Below, piece after piece: positions 12,085-23,591 of a DNA stretch of 64,000 nt; the first letter of the stretch is position 1; every line of letters begins with the position of its first letter. The position numbers and the translations under genes were made by a program. The stretch lies in assembly GCA_022497155.1 (NCBI GenBank), contig MU385717.1, forward strand, positions 744,001 through 808,000, given 5' to 3'. The notes under the pieces are model-generated. The model saw nothing but the letters and a program-made list of their open reading frames with translations, searched no databases and was not told the origin of the DNA. Origin of the DNA: Whalleya microplaca (Eukaryota > Ascomycota > Sordariomycetes > Xylariales > Xylariaceae).

Positions 12085-12751
12085 GATGGGCCACCTGCGG
12101 ACTCTGTGGCTTTCGAATTTGTTGTACTAGTTGACTTCCAAGTGTTATGTTCTGGTATGGAAGAAGCTGGGCCAAGCGGGGAAGTAGACGTCGGACGATG
12201 GAGTTGAGCCTTATCTTATGAATCATAATGGTCTGCAAGAGCATAACCTGGAGCCCTTTACATAACTTTACTATTTGGCAATCATCAGAGTCATTTTTTT
12301 GCACGGGAGGAACTGCCAGCATCTGAAAGGTGTAATGCTAGGTAACATGATGGCAGGTATACTTATTCCGTATGTCAATGATACCTATTGATGATAGTTC
12401 TCCACAGAAAGCCAAATACAGATCGGTACCTAGGTACCTACAATTTATACACCGCACATAAGCGTGCATAATGTTTAATACTTGAGATTTGTAATACACC
12501 AAGTGACATTCATGCAATATATAAAAGAAAGCCGTATCTGATATGCAGCTATGCCATATTACTACCGGATTGGAGTAGTTGCCCCGGATCGGTTCGGAGG
12601 AAAACAAAAATGGACCTGGGCAGTCGGCTTCAGCTCACATGTTCCATCTACCATTAACAGTTCTTTTCTCCCCATCTCAGTTCTACCCACCCTGCCACCA
12701 GTCTTTCCAGACTCTCCGCTGATCTCCACAGCCTTCGACCCCCAAGCAGGA
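12085..12751. other. Divergent promoter region
   Basis: This 0.67 kb region separates the divergent starts of the peptidase gene (-) and the unnamed conserved gene (+). An open frame continues upstream of 12752 to 12551, but its composition (serine/proline runs without conservation I recognise) looks like leader. I see no other gene. Confidence 0.5.
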
Positions 12752-14392
12752 ATGAATTGCCAAAGCCTCACGCAGACCCTAGTCGAGTCTTTCAACGCTT
12801 TAGCCGATGAAGTACAGAACCTGAGCGACAGACAAACCGTATTGGAGCATAAGCTTCGATATGCCCATGAGCAAGTATGCTATACCAAGCTGTCCCATTA
12901 CATTTCCTTTCGAGCCCTCTTGTGATGAGATCTTTTAGCTCTAGATCAAGAGCTACCTTTATGGTAGCGCTGACCGAGAACATACCTAATTTCCTGAACC
13001 ACTGCGACGTGACACTTCTCTCTACACCGTCTACATCAGATAGTCATTGTGTGGCGAACGGATCGCTAACATCATTCTTGCTTCTGATAGTTCCAACATC
13101 TCTCCGACAAGTATGCTTCAGCAGCACCGGAGGTTACAGAGACGTTGCTGAATCTGCAAATTCCACCCGAACTGCATAATCCATCCCTGGCAAACACAAA
13201 CTTCGTCCCTCTGCCTAAACGGAAAGCCTCTGACTCCAAACACCAAATTGCCGTCATCATCAGGGAAGGTAGACGTGTTGCCTCATCCCTAACAGACTTC
13301 AGCAAGAGTAGTCGATCGAGTAGAGAAAGTTTTCCGCCAACTACAATGACCTCCCTCTCCACCATTCTCGAGCAGGATTTCACCGTCGAGGGGAAGAAGG
13401 GCAAACTAGAATGCCCATTCTCACAGTCTCGTGCGGAAGCTAAGCACGACGATGCACAAACCCACCCGCAGGACCCGACACCGCATCAATCTCAAGATCC
13501 TATCTGTGCTGCCATGTATGACGACTCAAACTCGCAGTCGGCCGCTGTGAAGTGTCCAATTCGCTACATGAATCAGCATTCGCCAGAAGAGATAGCCCAC
13601 TACTTAGAAACCCATAAACATGAGTTGCCGAGAAGTCACGAGGTCTGCGTACGGAGATATCAGAGGAATGAGCAAGACATTAAAAAGCTGGACGCCAAGT
13701 ACGGCAATCTTGCCAACATGGTTGAAGGCTTGAGCCGCATCCACCAACCTATGCTGCCTGAACAGGACACGAGACCCCAGAGTGATGTGGAAAAGGGGTC
13801 GAACGAGAGAGTCGAGACCTGGGCTCAAACTGTCAGCGCTTCAGTCACGGAGGATCCGGATCGCACTGCGTTGGACCACGACGAAGATGACGATGATAGA
13901 CAAAGCCATTTCGACCGGCCGCTCAAGGAGGTGCGAGTTGGCGAGTCTCCGAGCCGTCCATGGGGTATCTCAGTTCCGATCTTCGACACACCGAACGTAG
14001 ATGGCTCTGACCGACCTGAATCTCCACCACCCGCGCCTGTCCAAATGCCATTGTCGCCGTCACCGCACGAGACGCCAGCTAAGAAGACAGGAAAATGTCC
14101 TTTTGATCACTCTAAACTGACGCAAATGATGGGCGGTATAACCCCCGTGAAACAAGAAGAGAAGAGCTCCGTTAGATTGGCCGATATCCCATCAAGTAGT
14201 CGGCATTCTACTCGAACCCCGGATCCTCAGGCGGCAAGTACCCCAGCACAACCTGCATTCATCAACTCGGCTGAGTCCGGGTCGAGAAAGCAAGGCAACG
14301 CGCCCCAGATGCTCTTCACTGGCCCGGTTTTCATCGGCTATCCCATCCAGGATGCAATACAGTTTATGCAACACTTCCAAGGGCAACAATAA
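12752..14392 (+). CDS. Conserved fungal protein of unknown function with CPF/CPI cysteine motifs
   Basis: I cannot name this gene; the sequence feels like a Pezizomycotina-wide family. Two exons, 12752-12874 and 13091-14392, give 474 residues (541 if translation starts at the in-frame ATG 12551). The first exon encodes a heptad-like helix (ALADEVQNLSDRQTVLEHKL) that continues into exon 2 (FQHLSDKY), a likely short coiled coil. Three short cysteine motifs recur: LECPFSQ, VKCPIRYMNQ and GKCPFDHSKL. A conserved-looking block follows the second (SPEEIAHYLETHKHELPRSH, then a KLDAKYGNL helix). The middle is acidic and disordered (run of D/E near DHDEDDDD), then proline/serine-rich. The C-terminus MLFTGPVFIGYPIQDAIQFM looks ordered. 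The intron of 216 nt is long but has GTATGC, CGCTAAC and TAG signals. Convergent with the Tvp38-like gene. Confidence 0.8.
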
Positions 14393-14960
14393 GAGCTCCT
14401 CAGAGTGCTTATCTTTCCATTGGACGGCCTTGCTCTCTACAGCTTTTTTGGCCTTTGTAACTGAGCCCTCTTGCATGAGTGATTTAGAGGAGCGAAGGGA
14501 CTAATGGTCATATCGCATAAGATCTTGGTCTGCGCTCTGGTACCGCATTCTATGCGAGACGAGGCTGGCTTTTTAAGGTGGTTTTAACGAAGCCTATGTA
14601 TTTCTTCATTGCTGTTTACCTTTTTTACTCGGAACCATTGTTTTCTATCTTGATATTAGCATTAGCAAGGCGTTTGGCGGCGGTTATTATGAAGGCGTTC
14701 CGAGTGTACTATGATAAGATACCCCTGTTGAAATAAAGAAGAGACTGTTTTGATGCACTGAAGCGACTTTTTCAAAGTTCCTAGTTAATAAGTAGTTACG
14801 TACTGCCTGTGTCTATCTAGTAGCCCATCCCATCATATCCCGTACAGCCAGCCAGCCCCAAAGTACAGCAGCAGAAAAGTGACCTATGTAGCAATATTTC
14901 TATACCCCTTGAACGCCTAGCCCATAATAATAATACCCTCGGATAATTTTTTGATGACCT
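14393..14960. other. Convergent 3' intergenic region
   Basis: This holds the 3' ends of two convergent genes. It is AT-rich, with an AATAAA-like stretch at 14732-14738 that could be a polyadenylation signal for the + strand gene. No gene seen. Confidence 0.4.
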
Positions 14961-16277
14961 CTATTTCAGATTATCTCTGGAACATTTCCCATTTGCAACG
15001 CCGTTAGTTGTAGTCCCCTCCGTGGTCTCAGCCTCCTCGTCTCGATACGCGTCCTCGACAACCTCGGTCTCCCACAGCGAGATATCATCATCGCCCATGA
15101 GGGCAGCGGCGTCCTCCGCCTCGTCGGACCTGGGCGCACCAGAGCGACCACCACCACCGAGCCCGAGCCCGAGCACGCCCTCCTCGAGGTCCTCGTAGTT
15201 CAGGTCCTCGCCGTCGTCGTCGCCGCTGCTAAGCGCGACACCGTTACCGGCGGCCTCCTCGCGCGCGAGCTCCTTGGCGCGCGCCATGGTGCGGCGGTAG
15301 ATGAACAGGCCGACGCCCATGCCGACGAGCGAGCCGAGGATCATGCTGAGGTAGTTGACGGCGCGGTCGCCGACGGACATGTCGTCGCCGCTCTCGGCGA
15401 GCAGCGCGAGCCGGCTACCGATGAACACGTGCACGAGCAGCTTCGGCGTCGCCAGCGCCGTCGCCACCGCGAAGCTGAGCGGCGACACGCTCGGGATCGT
15501 CGCCAGGAACCCGTTGCTCAGGCTGAAGGGCAAGGGGCAGAAGCGGATGGCGGCCAGCACGGGCAGCCCGTCGTGTCGCAGCACCTGCCCCAGCGCCACG
15601 AACCGCCGGTCCCCGCCCACCAGCGCGTGCACGTAGCCGCTGAGCACGGTGCGGCTGGCCACGAAGGCGCCCGTCGACCCGACCACCGTCGCGCCCGCGA
15701 CCACGGGCCAGCCGCCCGGGAACCCGTAGACGAAGCCCGCGACCGTCACGCACGTACTATAGCCGATCATGGGCGGGAACGCCGTCGCCATCGTCATGAG
15801 CGCCACGAGCGCCCAGCCGCCGGGCAGAGCGCGCCAGCCCTGCGCCACGGGCCCCAGCGCCGCGAAGATCCGGTGCGAGTACACGAGGAAGACGACGAGG
15901 AGCACGTTCACGGCCACCAGCCCCGCGACCGCGAGAGCTCGTTGGAGCGGTGTCAGGCTCCGGAACAGCTGCACGATCTTGTTGAGCACGCCCAGGCTCG
16001 TCGATACGATGCGCCGGCCCAGCGGCGCGCCATTGTCGTGCGCGGAGGTGCGCGAGTACGGCGTCGATAGCCGGCGGGCGTTGGTGGTCCCGGAGCCGGG
16101 TCGCTGCGGACTCGAGCGCACCCAGGGCGGCACCGGGGCGTCGAGGGCGGGTGTGGGAGGCGTCGTCGTAGTCGGGGAGGGGGTTGGCGAGGCCGAGGGT
16201 GAGAGGGAGGGCGAGGGCCTGGGCGAAGGCGAGGCGGATAGGAGGGCCTTGGCCGTGGAGGAGTAGTCGGCTGGCAT
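14961..16277 (-). CDS. tvp38: Tvp38/TMEM64-family (VTT domain) Golgi-type membrane protein
   Basis: Single-exon gene, 438 residues. Family members are multi-pass membrane proteins of the Golgi/ER; yeast Tvp38 resides in the late Golgi, and VTT proteins are linked to lipid scrambling. Residues 1-110 are Ser/Pro/Thr-rich and probably cytosolic. A first membrane segment follows (ALAVAGLVAVNVLLVVFLVY), then the VTT core with FPPMIGY, a glycine-rich FVYGFPGGWPV re-entrant region, and the family signature RFCPLPFSLSNGFLA. A last segment is NYLSMILGSLVGMGVGLFIY, followed by an acidic tail with a polyglycine patch. Length matches fungal homologues. The gene is markedly more GC-rich than its surroundings, so all six frames stay open and the opposite strand shows long spurious frames. 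Start ATG 16277 is the first in frame. Confidence 0.9.
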   Translation of the reverse strand: MPADYSSTAKALLSASPSPRPSPSLSPSASPTPSPTTTTPPTPALDAPVPPWVRSSPQRPGSGTTNARRLSTPYSRTSAHDNGAPLGRRIVSTSLGVLNKIVQLFRSLTPLQRALAVAGLVAVNVLLVVFLVYSHRIFAALGPVAQGWRALPGGWALVALMTMATAFPPMIGYSTCVTVAGFVYGFPGGWPVVAGATVVGSTGAFVASRTVLSGYVHALVGGDRRFVALGQVLRHDGLPVLAAIRFCPLPFSLSNGFLATIPSVSPLSFAVATALATPKLLVHVFIGSRLALLAESGDDMSVGDRAVNYLSMILGSLVGMGVGLFIYRRTMARAKELAREEAAGNGVALSSGDDDGEDLNYEDLEEGVLGLGLGGGGRSGAPRSDEAEDAAALMGDDDISLWETEVVEDAYRDEEAETTEGTTTNGVANGKCSRDNLK

Positions 16278-17284
16278 CTTGACTATATAGGACGGATGTA
16301 CGGATAGAACGGACGGAAGGCTTGCCGGTTTCTCTAGGAATTGGATTGGCCGCCGGATGGGCTTATGCTTATGCTTGGGTAGGCTCTTCGGGGCAAGTAT
16401 TGACTACCTAGCGTATGCCAAGGTATAGGCGAGTATCCCGTCTATTATTGGTAGACAGACCAGACTGGACCTTTGCTCGAACAATGTAGCAGCGATTACA
16501 AAGCGAACTCTTTTCCCACTTCCACTTCTCGTGTTGGATTGGGCTTGGATACGGCAGACTCGGCAGCTATAGGAGAGAGACGCTACCTGGCCATGCTCGC
16601 AGAGGGCAAGAATACGGAGATGATAGAAATCTCCGTTGGGTTCGGCTCCTGCTCCGTGTAAGTTGGGAGTTGATGAGAGAGACGAGGTGCGGCTGACAGC
16701 GGTACCACGTATGTTGGAACCTGGTAGGTGCCGAGTGCTGCTATAATTAAAAAGACGGGCTCAGCCACAATCTATATGCACGACTGTTCTATGTAAGGGG
16801 AGGATGGAGTATAGTATGCCGGGTACATGTAGGTAGCTGTTAAACTCTCAGGTCCAATGGCTGGGGGCACATGTGTTACCGTCACGAAGTCAACGTGAAA
16901 CGCATCCATTCACGATAGGTCAAGTGTGTATTACATAGGTGGCATGTAAGCTGCTTACCTCCTACTCGAACGATGGCCCGTGTTTCATAGGACTCAATGG
17001 ATTACATCATACCGACTAACGCCGAGCCCTACATATTGAACCTTATGTACATCGGATTATCCGGCCCCACATAGACTTCATCTATTTAGGTATAAGATGT
17101 ACTTATGTAAGGTACATACTACATATACGCACAGCTCCTACATAGGTAGGTGTAGGTGAGATCCCGGTATAGGTAACTACATGTACAGATTGGCACATCT
17201 AAAAATGCATTTCACATCAAAACAAAACACTTTTGGTTAAGAGTATAATTTACTTCCTTTATTCATTGTAATCTCTTCTACTTG
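16278..17284. other. Intergenic region between tvp38 and the SMR gene
   Basis: No gene is supported. It should hold the tvp38 promoter at the left and the 3' end of the SMR gene at the right. It is rich in short repeats of the type TACATA/TAGGTA (for example 17040-17175), which are common in this window's non-coding DNA. Confidence 0.45.
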
Positions 17285-19585
17285 TCACCGGCCTCTACTT
17301 GCACTCGGCCCCTTGGGAGGATCGCGGACCAGCAGTCTCACCTTACCATCCCCGATCTCCACCCCCTGACTGAGAATATCCACCTCCTCCTTGACATCTT
17401 CCTTCTCCTTGGACCCCTCTCGAGCCAATGACTTGTCCCAGCTCCTGGCGTCGATGCCTAGTATGCCGCCCATGTTGTTTCGATCGCCGGGCACCGAGAA
17501 CTCGCGATAGGCGTATCGCCACTCGTTGAGGAAGTTTCGCACCGCTTTGCCTACCTTGTCCTTCCCGTTCTTACTGTGGTGGCCGGTGCCGGTAATGGCG
17601 TAGACGGGCTTGCTCTCCTTGCTGTTGTCCAGGAGCACTCTCTCGAGGTATTCCACCGCTTCTTCCGGATGTAGGCCGTGCAAGTCCACGTAGATCTCTG
17701 CACCGGATGCATTGTACTTGTTGCGCTCCTCGTACAACTCGCGTGCTGCCTCGCGATGTGCTTTCCGCATAAGATCGTTCTCACTCTGACCCCGGAGACT
17801 GAGAGCCTTGGCAGCTCGGGCATCATTTCGGTTCCATGCCTGTGCAGCACTGAAAATATGTTAGAATCTGACTGTTCGGAAGGTATTATAGGAACAAACC
17901 TTTGTAGAAATTTGTTGCGGAGGCCACCATGCTTGATAGCCTCCTGCCGAGCCTTGAGATAGCCCTTATTGGCTCTGTCTCCCGTTTCGAGCCATGGGAT
18001 ATGCTTGGGCATAGGAATTGCCTGGGCCGCCGCGCTATTTTCTCCATTTCTCATATTTGTAGAGCTTCCATTGCGGCCGAGCCTTTTCGCCTCTTGCCGG
18101 CTAGACCCAGGACCGGGCGATGGTGACATCTTCACGATATCAGCTAGGGAACTCGGGGTGTAGTTGTCTTTGTGCCCATGTCCATGCCCGCCACGCTTGC
18201 CATGATGCTTCTTATTGGGCTTGGAGGAAGCAGATCCAAGAGAAGGAAATGCATCATTGTCATCTATAGACGGTGCGCTTAGTCCTTCTCTTGTTTGGTG
18301 CCGGCTTCCAGGACGTGAGCGTGAGCGGGATCCATCGTTGCTTGTGTATGCATGCAAGGGCTTCAATCCTGGGGGAGGAGTTACTCCGACACCCGGATAA
18401 GTGAAGCTGGCAGCATTAGGATTGAGCTCTGGGGTTCCTGGTCGAAGCGTGGGGAAGGAGCTGAAATCTTGCACTTGAAGGTTTTGCGATTTCAGGGGAG
18501 GAGTACTGCTCCCGTCTACAGTAAGTCGATTCATCAGGTGAGCCGGATCATGGGAGAAGATGCACGTGTCCCCAGCTAAGCAGTTACCCATCACCCAATA
18601 TCTAGAGAGCGAAATCAGCATCACGTCGGCTATCACTCGGAGCAAACTAGACTTACTTGCAGATATGGTTGCTAAGGTCGTGGCTGAATCGGCAGTCCGC
18701 TCGGAGACACGATCCAGTAGATAAATAAAACTTGCAGATGATCCCAGCCTTCTGCTGAGCTGATGGGGTAGTAGGCCTCCCATCCGGTGTCATTGATTTC
18801 CCGATAAGCACGGCTTTGGACTCGGGGGTAAGTCCCGCAACATTGATGGAGTCTTGCTCCTGAGGGTCCATTATATCTGCAATAGTCGCACTAAGATCGT
18901 AGCCGTGCATGGCGAGAGCCGCCTCGATCTCTTCATCGGTCTTGGACTGCCCGAGAATCGAGCGTAGCATATCATAGGGCGTCATATCTGTCTGCTGAGC
19001 AGACACGTACTCAGGGGCAGTGGCATTGAGGCCACTCGAGGTTCCCACCGAGGAAGAAACGCTGAGTGCATCGTCACTCACTAGCCAATCAACATTTTCA
19101 GTCTGGAATTCACCAAATATCTCTTGCGAGGGGCTTGTATCACTGGCAAACTCGTAGGCATTCAGGCTTGGACTATGCGGGATTACTGGGGTAGCGAAGG
19201 CAAGCCGTGGCGAGGGGCGGGGGGACGAGAAGGGCGACACAGTGGACGACTTAGTCCGGCTGAGGTTCGTCGGGACGAAGCCTGGCGGGGCTAGAGGACT
19301 GACTCCCAGTCGAGGAGAGCCGGATAAGGGGGTTGCGGAACCCCGCCACGAGGCCGGAGAAGGTCGTCGCAGGATGGTCTGTCGTATCGGGGGAGGTGAG
19401 GTCGCACTGCCGCCGCCTTCGCGATACCGCCATAAAACATCTAATATAGCATTCTCTAGGGACTGGCCACTCAATGTGGTCTCCTTCTTCAGCAACTCCT
19501 CTAGCTTGTCTGTCTTGTCTTCATCTTCGAGGTTGGGGTCCTGCAGGACGGGGAGACATATCTCGTACGTCTCGTCCGAGACCAT
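17285..19585 (-). CDS. CUE, double CCCH zinc finger and SMR domain protein (Cue2-like)
   Basis: Probable ribosome-associated endoribonuclease related to yeast Cue2, which cleaves mRNA at collided ribosomes in no-go decay. Exons on the minus strand: 18657-19585, 17900-18601 and 17285-17849, giving 731 residues with matching phases. The N-terminal part carries CUE-like helices (SLENAILDVLWRYREG; DMLRSILGQSKTDEEIEAAL). The first CCCH finger spans C284 to H302 and the second C309 to H327; the first intron splits codon 310 inside the second finger. A basic, disordered linker follows (GKRGGHGHGHK). The SMR domain near residues 596-680 has YVDLHGLHPEEAV with the DxH motif (D599, H601), and GTGHHSKNG. 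Yeast Cue2 lacks these fingers as far as I recall, so the fungal protein may bind RNA differently. Start ATG 19585 chosen because MVSDETYEICLPVL is conserved; an ATG at 19630 is possible. Confidence 0.88.
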
Positions 19586-21027
19586 GATTACGCGACTTGT
19601 CGAGCAAAAAGCGGGAATTCGAGAAAGCAAGCGGATGAGGTAGGTAAGGGGGGGAAGAGATACGGATGAGCACTTGTGGCTCGTAAGGGGGTGCCCGTGA
19701 GGCTGGCGTGGTGTTGTTAAGAAATAAGCAGTAAATACGGGCGTAGATCAGAGGGGCCAAAGAGAGAGCCTGGGCTGCCTGGGCGCAAGGGCGCAAGGGC
19801 GCGAAAATTAAAATAAAAAAAAGAGGGAGAAAAAAAGGCGGAGTGTTAACTGAATGATGAGTGCCAGAGAAAATAAGCGATTACTACTGGCATTATTGCA
19901 AGATGGTCGTGGGACGAGAGAGTGGTGCTGAAGAAAGGACCGGCGAGAGCAGTGCAACAACATGTGTCTGAAGCAGAAGCCTCGTCGGATTCTCAGCTTC
20001 TGTGCTTCTGTATGTATGTATGTACGGGTTACGGAGTACGGAGTACTGGCCGTAACACACACACACACACACACACATATGCAACCCTTTTTTTCCCAGG
20101 AGGTACATACACACACAGCAGTTGCCTACCCTGCCTTACCTCCTTTGGCTGCTGAGGTCGGTGGTCGGGTTGGTTGCAACCTGGAATTGGGTGTTGCTGG
20201 AGCAGGGAGTTGCAGGGAGTTTCAGGGAGGGAGAGAGAAGAGGTCGACGGGATTGGAGACCTGATGCAATCATTGTGGGGCAGCCTAGCTGATATTAACA
20301 CCAGTTGAAACCAGCACCCAGCATACTACGTAGAAGGTACATACTCATAGCAATTATTAGTGTGTATACGTACTACCATGTACCCAATATGCCAGTATGC
20401 CTATGCCTTGTAATAATGCCCACTATGTACGTGTGTATGTACAGGTGAACCCTGGACCCACTGCCCGCTACATACTCCGTACATGCAATCAATACACGCA
20501 CCACCTGGGCACCTCTCACCCATAGGAGGTATGCATGGATGTACGGGTGCACATGTGAGCACTACTTCAGATACTCTTACCTACTGATTAGTGCTTATAT
20601 GTGCCACCAGGAACTGTATGTAGGCAGTAAAGTCACTGTAATTGAACACTACAAACTCCAAATTCAACCAGAAATGTGTAGGTCGAATTCTATATGTATG
20701 TATTCCGTATGTACACTCTAGTCTCTGTGTAAGGCACGATACGATATCGCTCTATAGTAAAACGAGGCGACCGCGACATGTGGCATCTCATAGTGATTTG
20801 ATCATAACCTGGTTGCCATTCCGGAAGCAGGCAGCATGTTGTTCGCAGGCTACTCGCATTCTTACCAACAGGCACTCCGCCGCCTTATTTCTAAGACTCT
20901 AAGACACCACGCCAACCTGGACCGAATTCGGCCTTTGTGTCTCTTCCTCGTGCCCCCACTCACACGAGCCATGTATGACGATTGCCTGTATCGAGTCACC
21001 GACGGCTGAGGACATCAAGTATCTACT
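19586..21027. other. Gene-free region with microsatellites
   Basis: No gene is supported over 1.4 kb. It holds simple repeats: three copies of a GGGCGCAA-type unit near 19778-19803, a TATG run near 20009-20024 and an AC run near 20056-20078. The left part is the promoter region of the SMR gene. Confidence 0.55.
20056..20078. repeat. AC dinucleotide microsatellite
   Basis: About 11-12 uninterrupted AC units, followed by a short second AC group near 20108-20116. It lies in gene-free DNA upstream of the SMR gene and is of interest only as a polymorphic marker. Confidence 0.9.
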
Positions 21028-22893
21028 CTAGGGTATCCCCTCTTCGTCGTCTCCTCCAAACCCGAAGCTGAAGCCGCCGTTTTCATTGTCATCCTTATTT
21101 CCGATCGTCTCCTCCCACTTTCGCTTTTTGTTCCGGTTCCTCCTTTCTATCTCGTTGAGTGCCTCGTCAAGAAGCTGGGGGTAACTGCCTCTAAGCCGCT
21201 CCACAAAGAGGCCGTATGGGCTCTCGATGTTCCTCTTGAAACCCGTTACCTGGTCTGGCTTGTCCCCAAGAAAGGAGAGGACATCGGCTAGATGGGAATT
21301 GGGAACGAAGTTTTGGGTAAGAGCTATGCCAGCCTCGAGATTCACAACGAGATGCCACCAGCCGCTAGGCACATGCAAGATCTCGCCAGCTTTGCAGACG
21401 CCTTCCACACAACCGGGTAACGTCCGTGCCTCCGCGTGGAACTCTAATAGCCATTCAGCTATGCTTAGTGGACTCGTCACTTCGCTGCTGTCCTCTGAAA
21501 CGTAGACACCGGGTACCTGCGCTGTCGGGGGAAACACTAGAGCATCAACGGTTAGTGATTAACATTAATGAAAAGATTCCAATGCCAATATTGCGCAGAG
21601 AGGATTATTTCTGGAACTATGGGGTAAGGAGAGCGATGTGTCCTCTGAAAAGGAGAGGAGGATAGTAGAAGTGTCTGATATATATATACGTACTTATCCA
21701 GTATTTTGACCCTTCCAAGACGGCATTCCAGGCACTCGTTGCATTTGGATCCTTATGGAAACTCGATCCACTACGTTCAGGACCAATAATAAGCCAGCGA
21801 TGTGCCGGTCTCTCTTCGCCGAGTAACTCGAACAAGTCCGGTCCAAAGCACTCAGGCGGCCAGTACACGGAGTCGGTGCCGTGTCCGACCTGAATATTCA
21901 TCTTCTCCGCAAAGGCACGGTCAAACAAATACAACGGACTCTCGTCATCGCTGTTATACATGTATTCATGGTAATTGGAGAACGGCCAGTCCACGGCTTC
22001 AGCCCGAAACTTGACCTCCGGATACCTCTTGTTTAATTCCTGGATACTCCAGGCACTATACACTGGCCACTGCTGGATGCAATCCGTTAGTATGAATGGT
22101 TTGTCGCTCCAATTCAGGGCAAAATCAGTATAGCTAAGACTTTCGAATCGACTGATTTGGTTTGCTTCAGGGATAGTAGCTGAAAACCTTCCGAGGGTTA
22201 TGTGGCTACAGGCAAACGGCCGATGCAAAACATCAGAGAAAACATTGTTGCAGTCAATCTTAGCTCTCTTGTCGGTAGGGATGTCCAGATGCGTGCTTTT
22301 CCAAGAACCTTTCCACGAGAATGGCTGAGAGCTCCTTGGCGACCTATATATGAGTCAGACACATGATGCCTCACATGATTTCCCCAGTGTATATCTCAGA
22401 TGATAGGTCTATAATATCTAATCTCGTAACACAGAAGATAAGCACGAGTTGAGTCATAAGAGTCATCGCCATGCCTGCCTATTCTGTGAAGCTTTGTGCT
22501 AGAAATAAACTATAGATTGACTCACTCAAGGAACAAGGTCTTCCACAGTTCTTCCAATTCGGCAAAAGCATAGAGAAAGCGGCAGGTGGCGCCAATGGCT
22601 CCCAAGGACTGCGCATCGAAATACTCCATAATGTTCAGGATCATCTCATCTGGTAGGAGGCCGATGTGACCTAGCGCTTGTCGAGCAGTCGGGCCAGAGA
22701 CGAAATACTGGTTCCCTAATGGCTTGACGCCCATTGGGTGCACGGGAATTGCGTCCGATGTTGTCCTGGTATCTGGTACGTCCGTTGCTCTATCATCTCT
22801 TGCTGTTGGGCTTCCACTGATACCAGCTTGACTGACATCTTTGGCAAGTAGCATGGTGGACGTGATTGGTAGTGAATGGGCTGATTGGGGCAA
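21028..22893 (-). CDS. F-box plus JmjC-domain protein (JMJD6-like oxygenase)
   Basis: Predicted Fe(II)/2-oxoglutarate-dependent oxygenase of the JMJD6 type fused to an F-box, which could link it to an SCF ubiquitin ligase through Skp1. Exons on the minus strand: 22526-22893, 21694-22343 and 21028-21536; phases agree and give 508 residues (495 from an internal ATG at 22854). F-box at residues 77-122 (LLPDEMILNIMEYF, LEELWKTLF). JmjC metal ligands are His319 and Asp321 in SSFHKDPN, and His401 in HVPSGWWH; NAVLEGSKYWIMFPP matches the family core. The C-terminus is basic (RRNRNKKRKWEE) and then Gly/Phe/acidic. Both introns are long (182 and 157 nt) but have good CTGAC and CTAAC branches. The substrate (protein lysine, arginine or RNA-linked) cannot be read. 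Divergent from eIF4A. Confidence 0.87.
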
Positions 22894-23591
22894 ATCCTAA
22901 TGGGATAGACAATGGGATAATGCAGTAAGAACTAGACAAATGAGAATGTTTGCCACATTGTAGCATTCACTGCGATTTGAAGGAATGGGGGAAAAACGGG
23001 CTACACAGCTCCTGCCCAACTGTGAATTTACTATCATCGGGTGAATATACCATTGGTGGTGGTGCTATTGTGCTCTTGCTCTCTGTGGGCCTTTCAGCTG
23101 TTTGTTATAGGAGGGTTATTATAGGGACAATGTGGGAGAAAAAAAACATTGGGCTACAATAGGCACTAGTACTTAGGTACCTGCCTAGAATCAGTGAAGG
23201 AGGCGGCGAGGGGCACAATTGAAAGTTTCAGCCCCGCCAAAAGAGTTTGTCCGGACTTTAACCCCACTCGAAATTTTTTTACATAGACATACATATGTCG
23301 CCCTTGGGCTCTTCTCCCCCTCCGACATCTTCCACAATCATCACAGATTAATCTACACAACGATCAAGAAACACCTTCCGCCGGACCATCTCGCTCTCTT
23401 GAATTGAGAGTATTTGTGTCCATTCCTTACACTTCTACACATTCCATTTCCCCGCAGCACTTGTCGCTCTTGAGCCAAGGAAGGTCTGCGTCCATTTCCC
23501 ACTCAACCCCACCACGCTCACCCGCATTCTCTATTCTTGAATTCTAAGCTGTGCTTGGAATTCGAGGATTTGCATCGATTCATCTGCAATC
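22894..23591. other. Divergent promoter region, F-box/JmjC and eIF4A genes
   Basis: No gene is seen. The right half (about 23300-23590) is pyrimidine-rich on the + strand, typical of a strongly transcribed fungal gene, and is probably the eIF4A promoter and 5' leader. A CATCACAG before 23347 could be the acceptor of a leader intron, but I could not fix a donor. Confidence 0.45.

Noticed and set aside
12875..13090. 216-nt intron considered as a second twin intron
   Set aside because: The base before the GT donor is A and no nested donor or acceptor combination restores a second donor. A plain intron with CGCTAAC and TAG explains it.
15355..16266. Long open frames on the + strand opposite tvp38
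   Set aside because: GC-rich DNA leaves all frames open; the products are Arg/Ala/His-rich and have no domain, while the minus frame has clear VTT signatures.
21537..22525. Long introns of the F-box/JmjC gene considered as twin introns
   Set aside because: Neither the 157-nt nor the 182-nt intron has a G directly before an internal GT donor or a rejoined donor; phases agree with simple removal.
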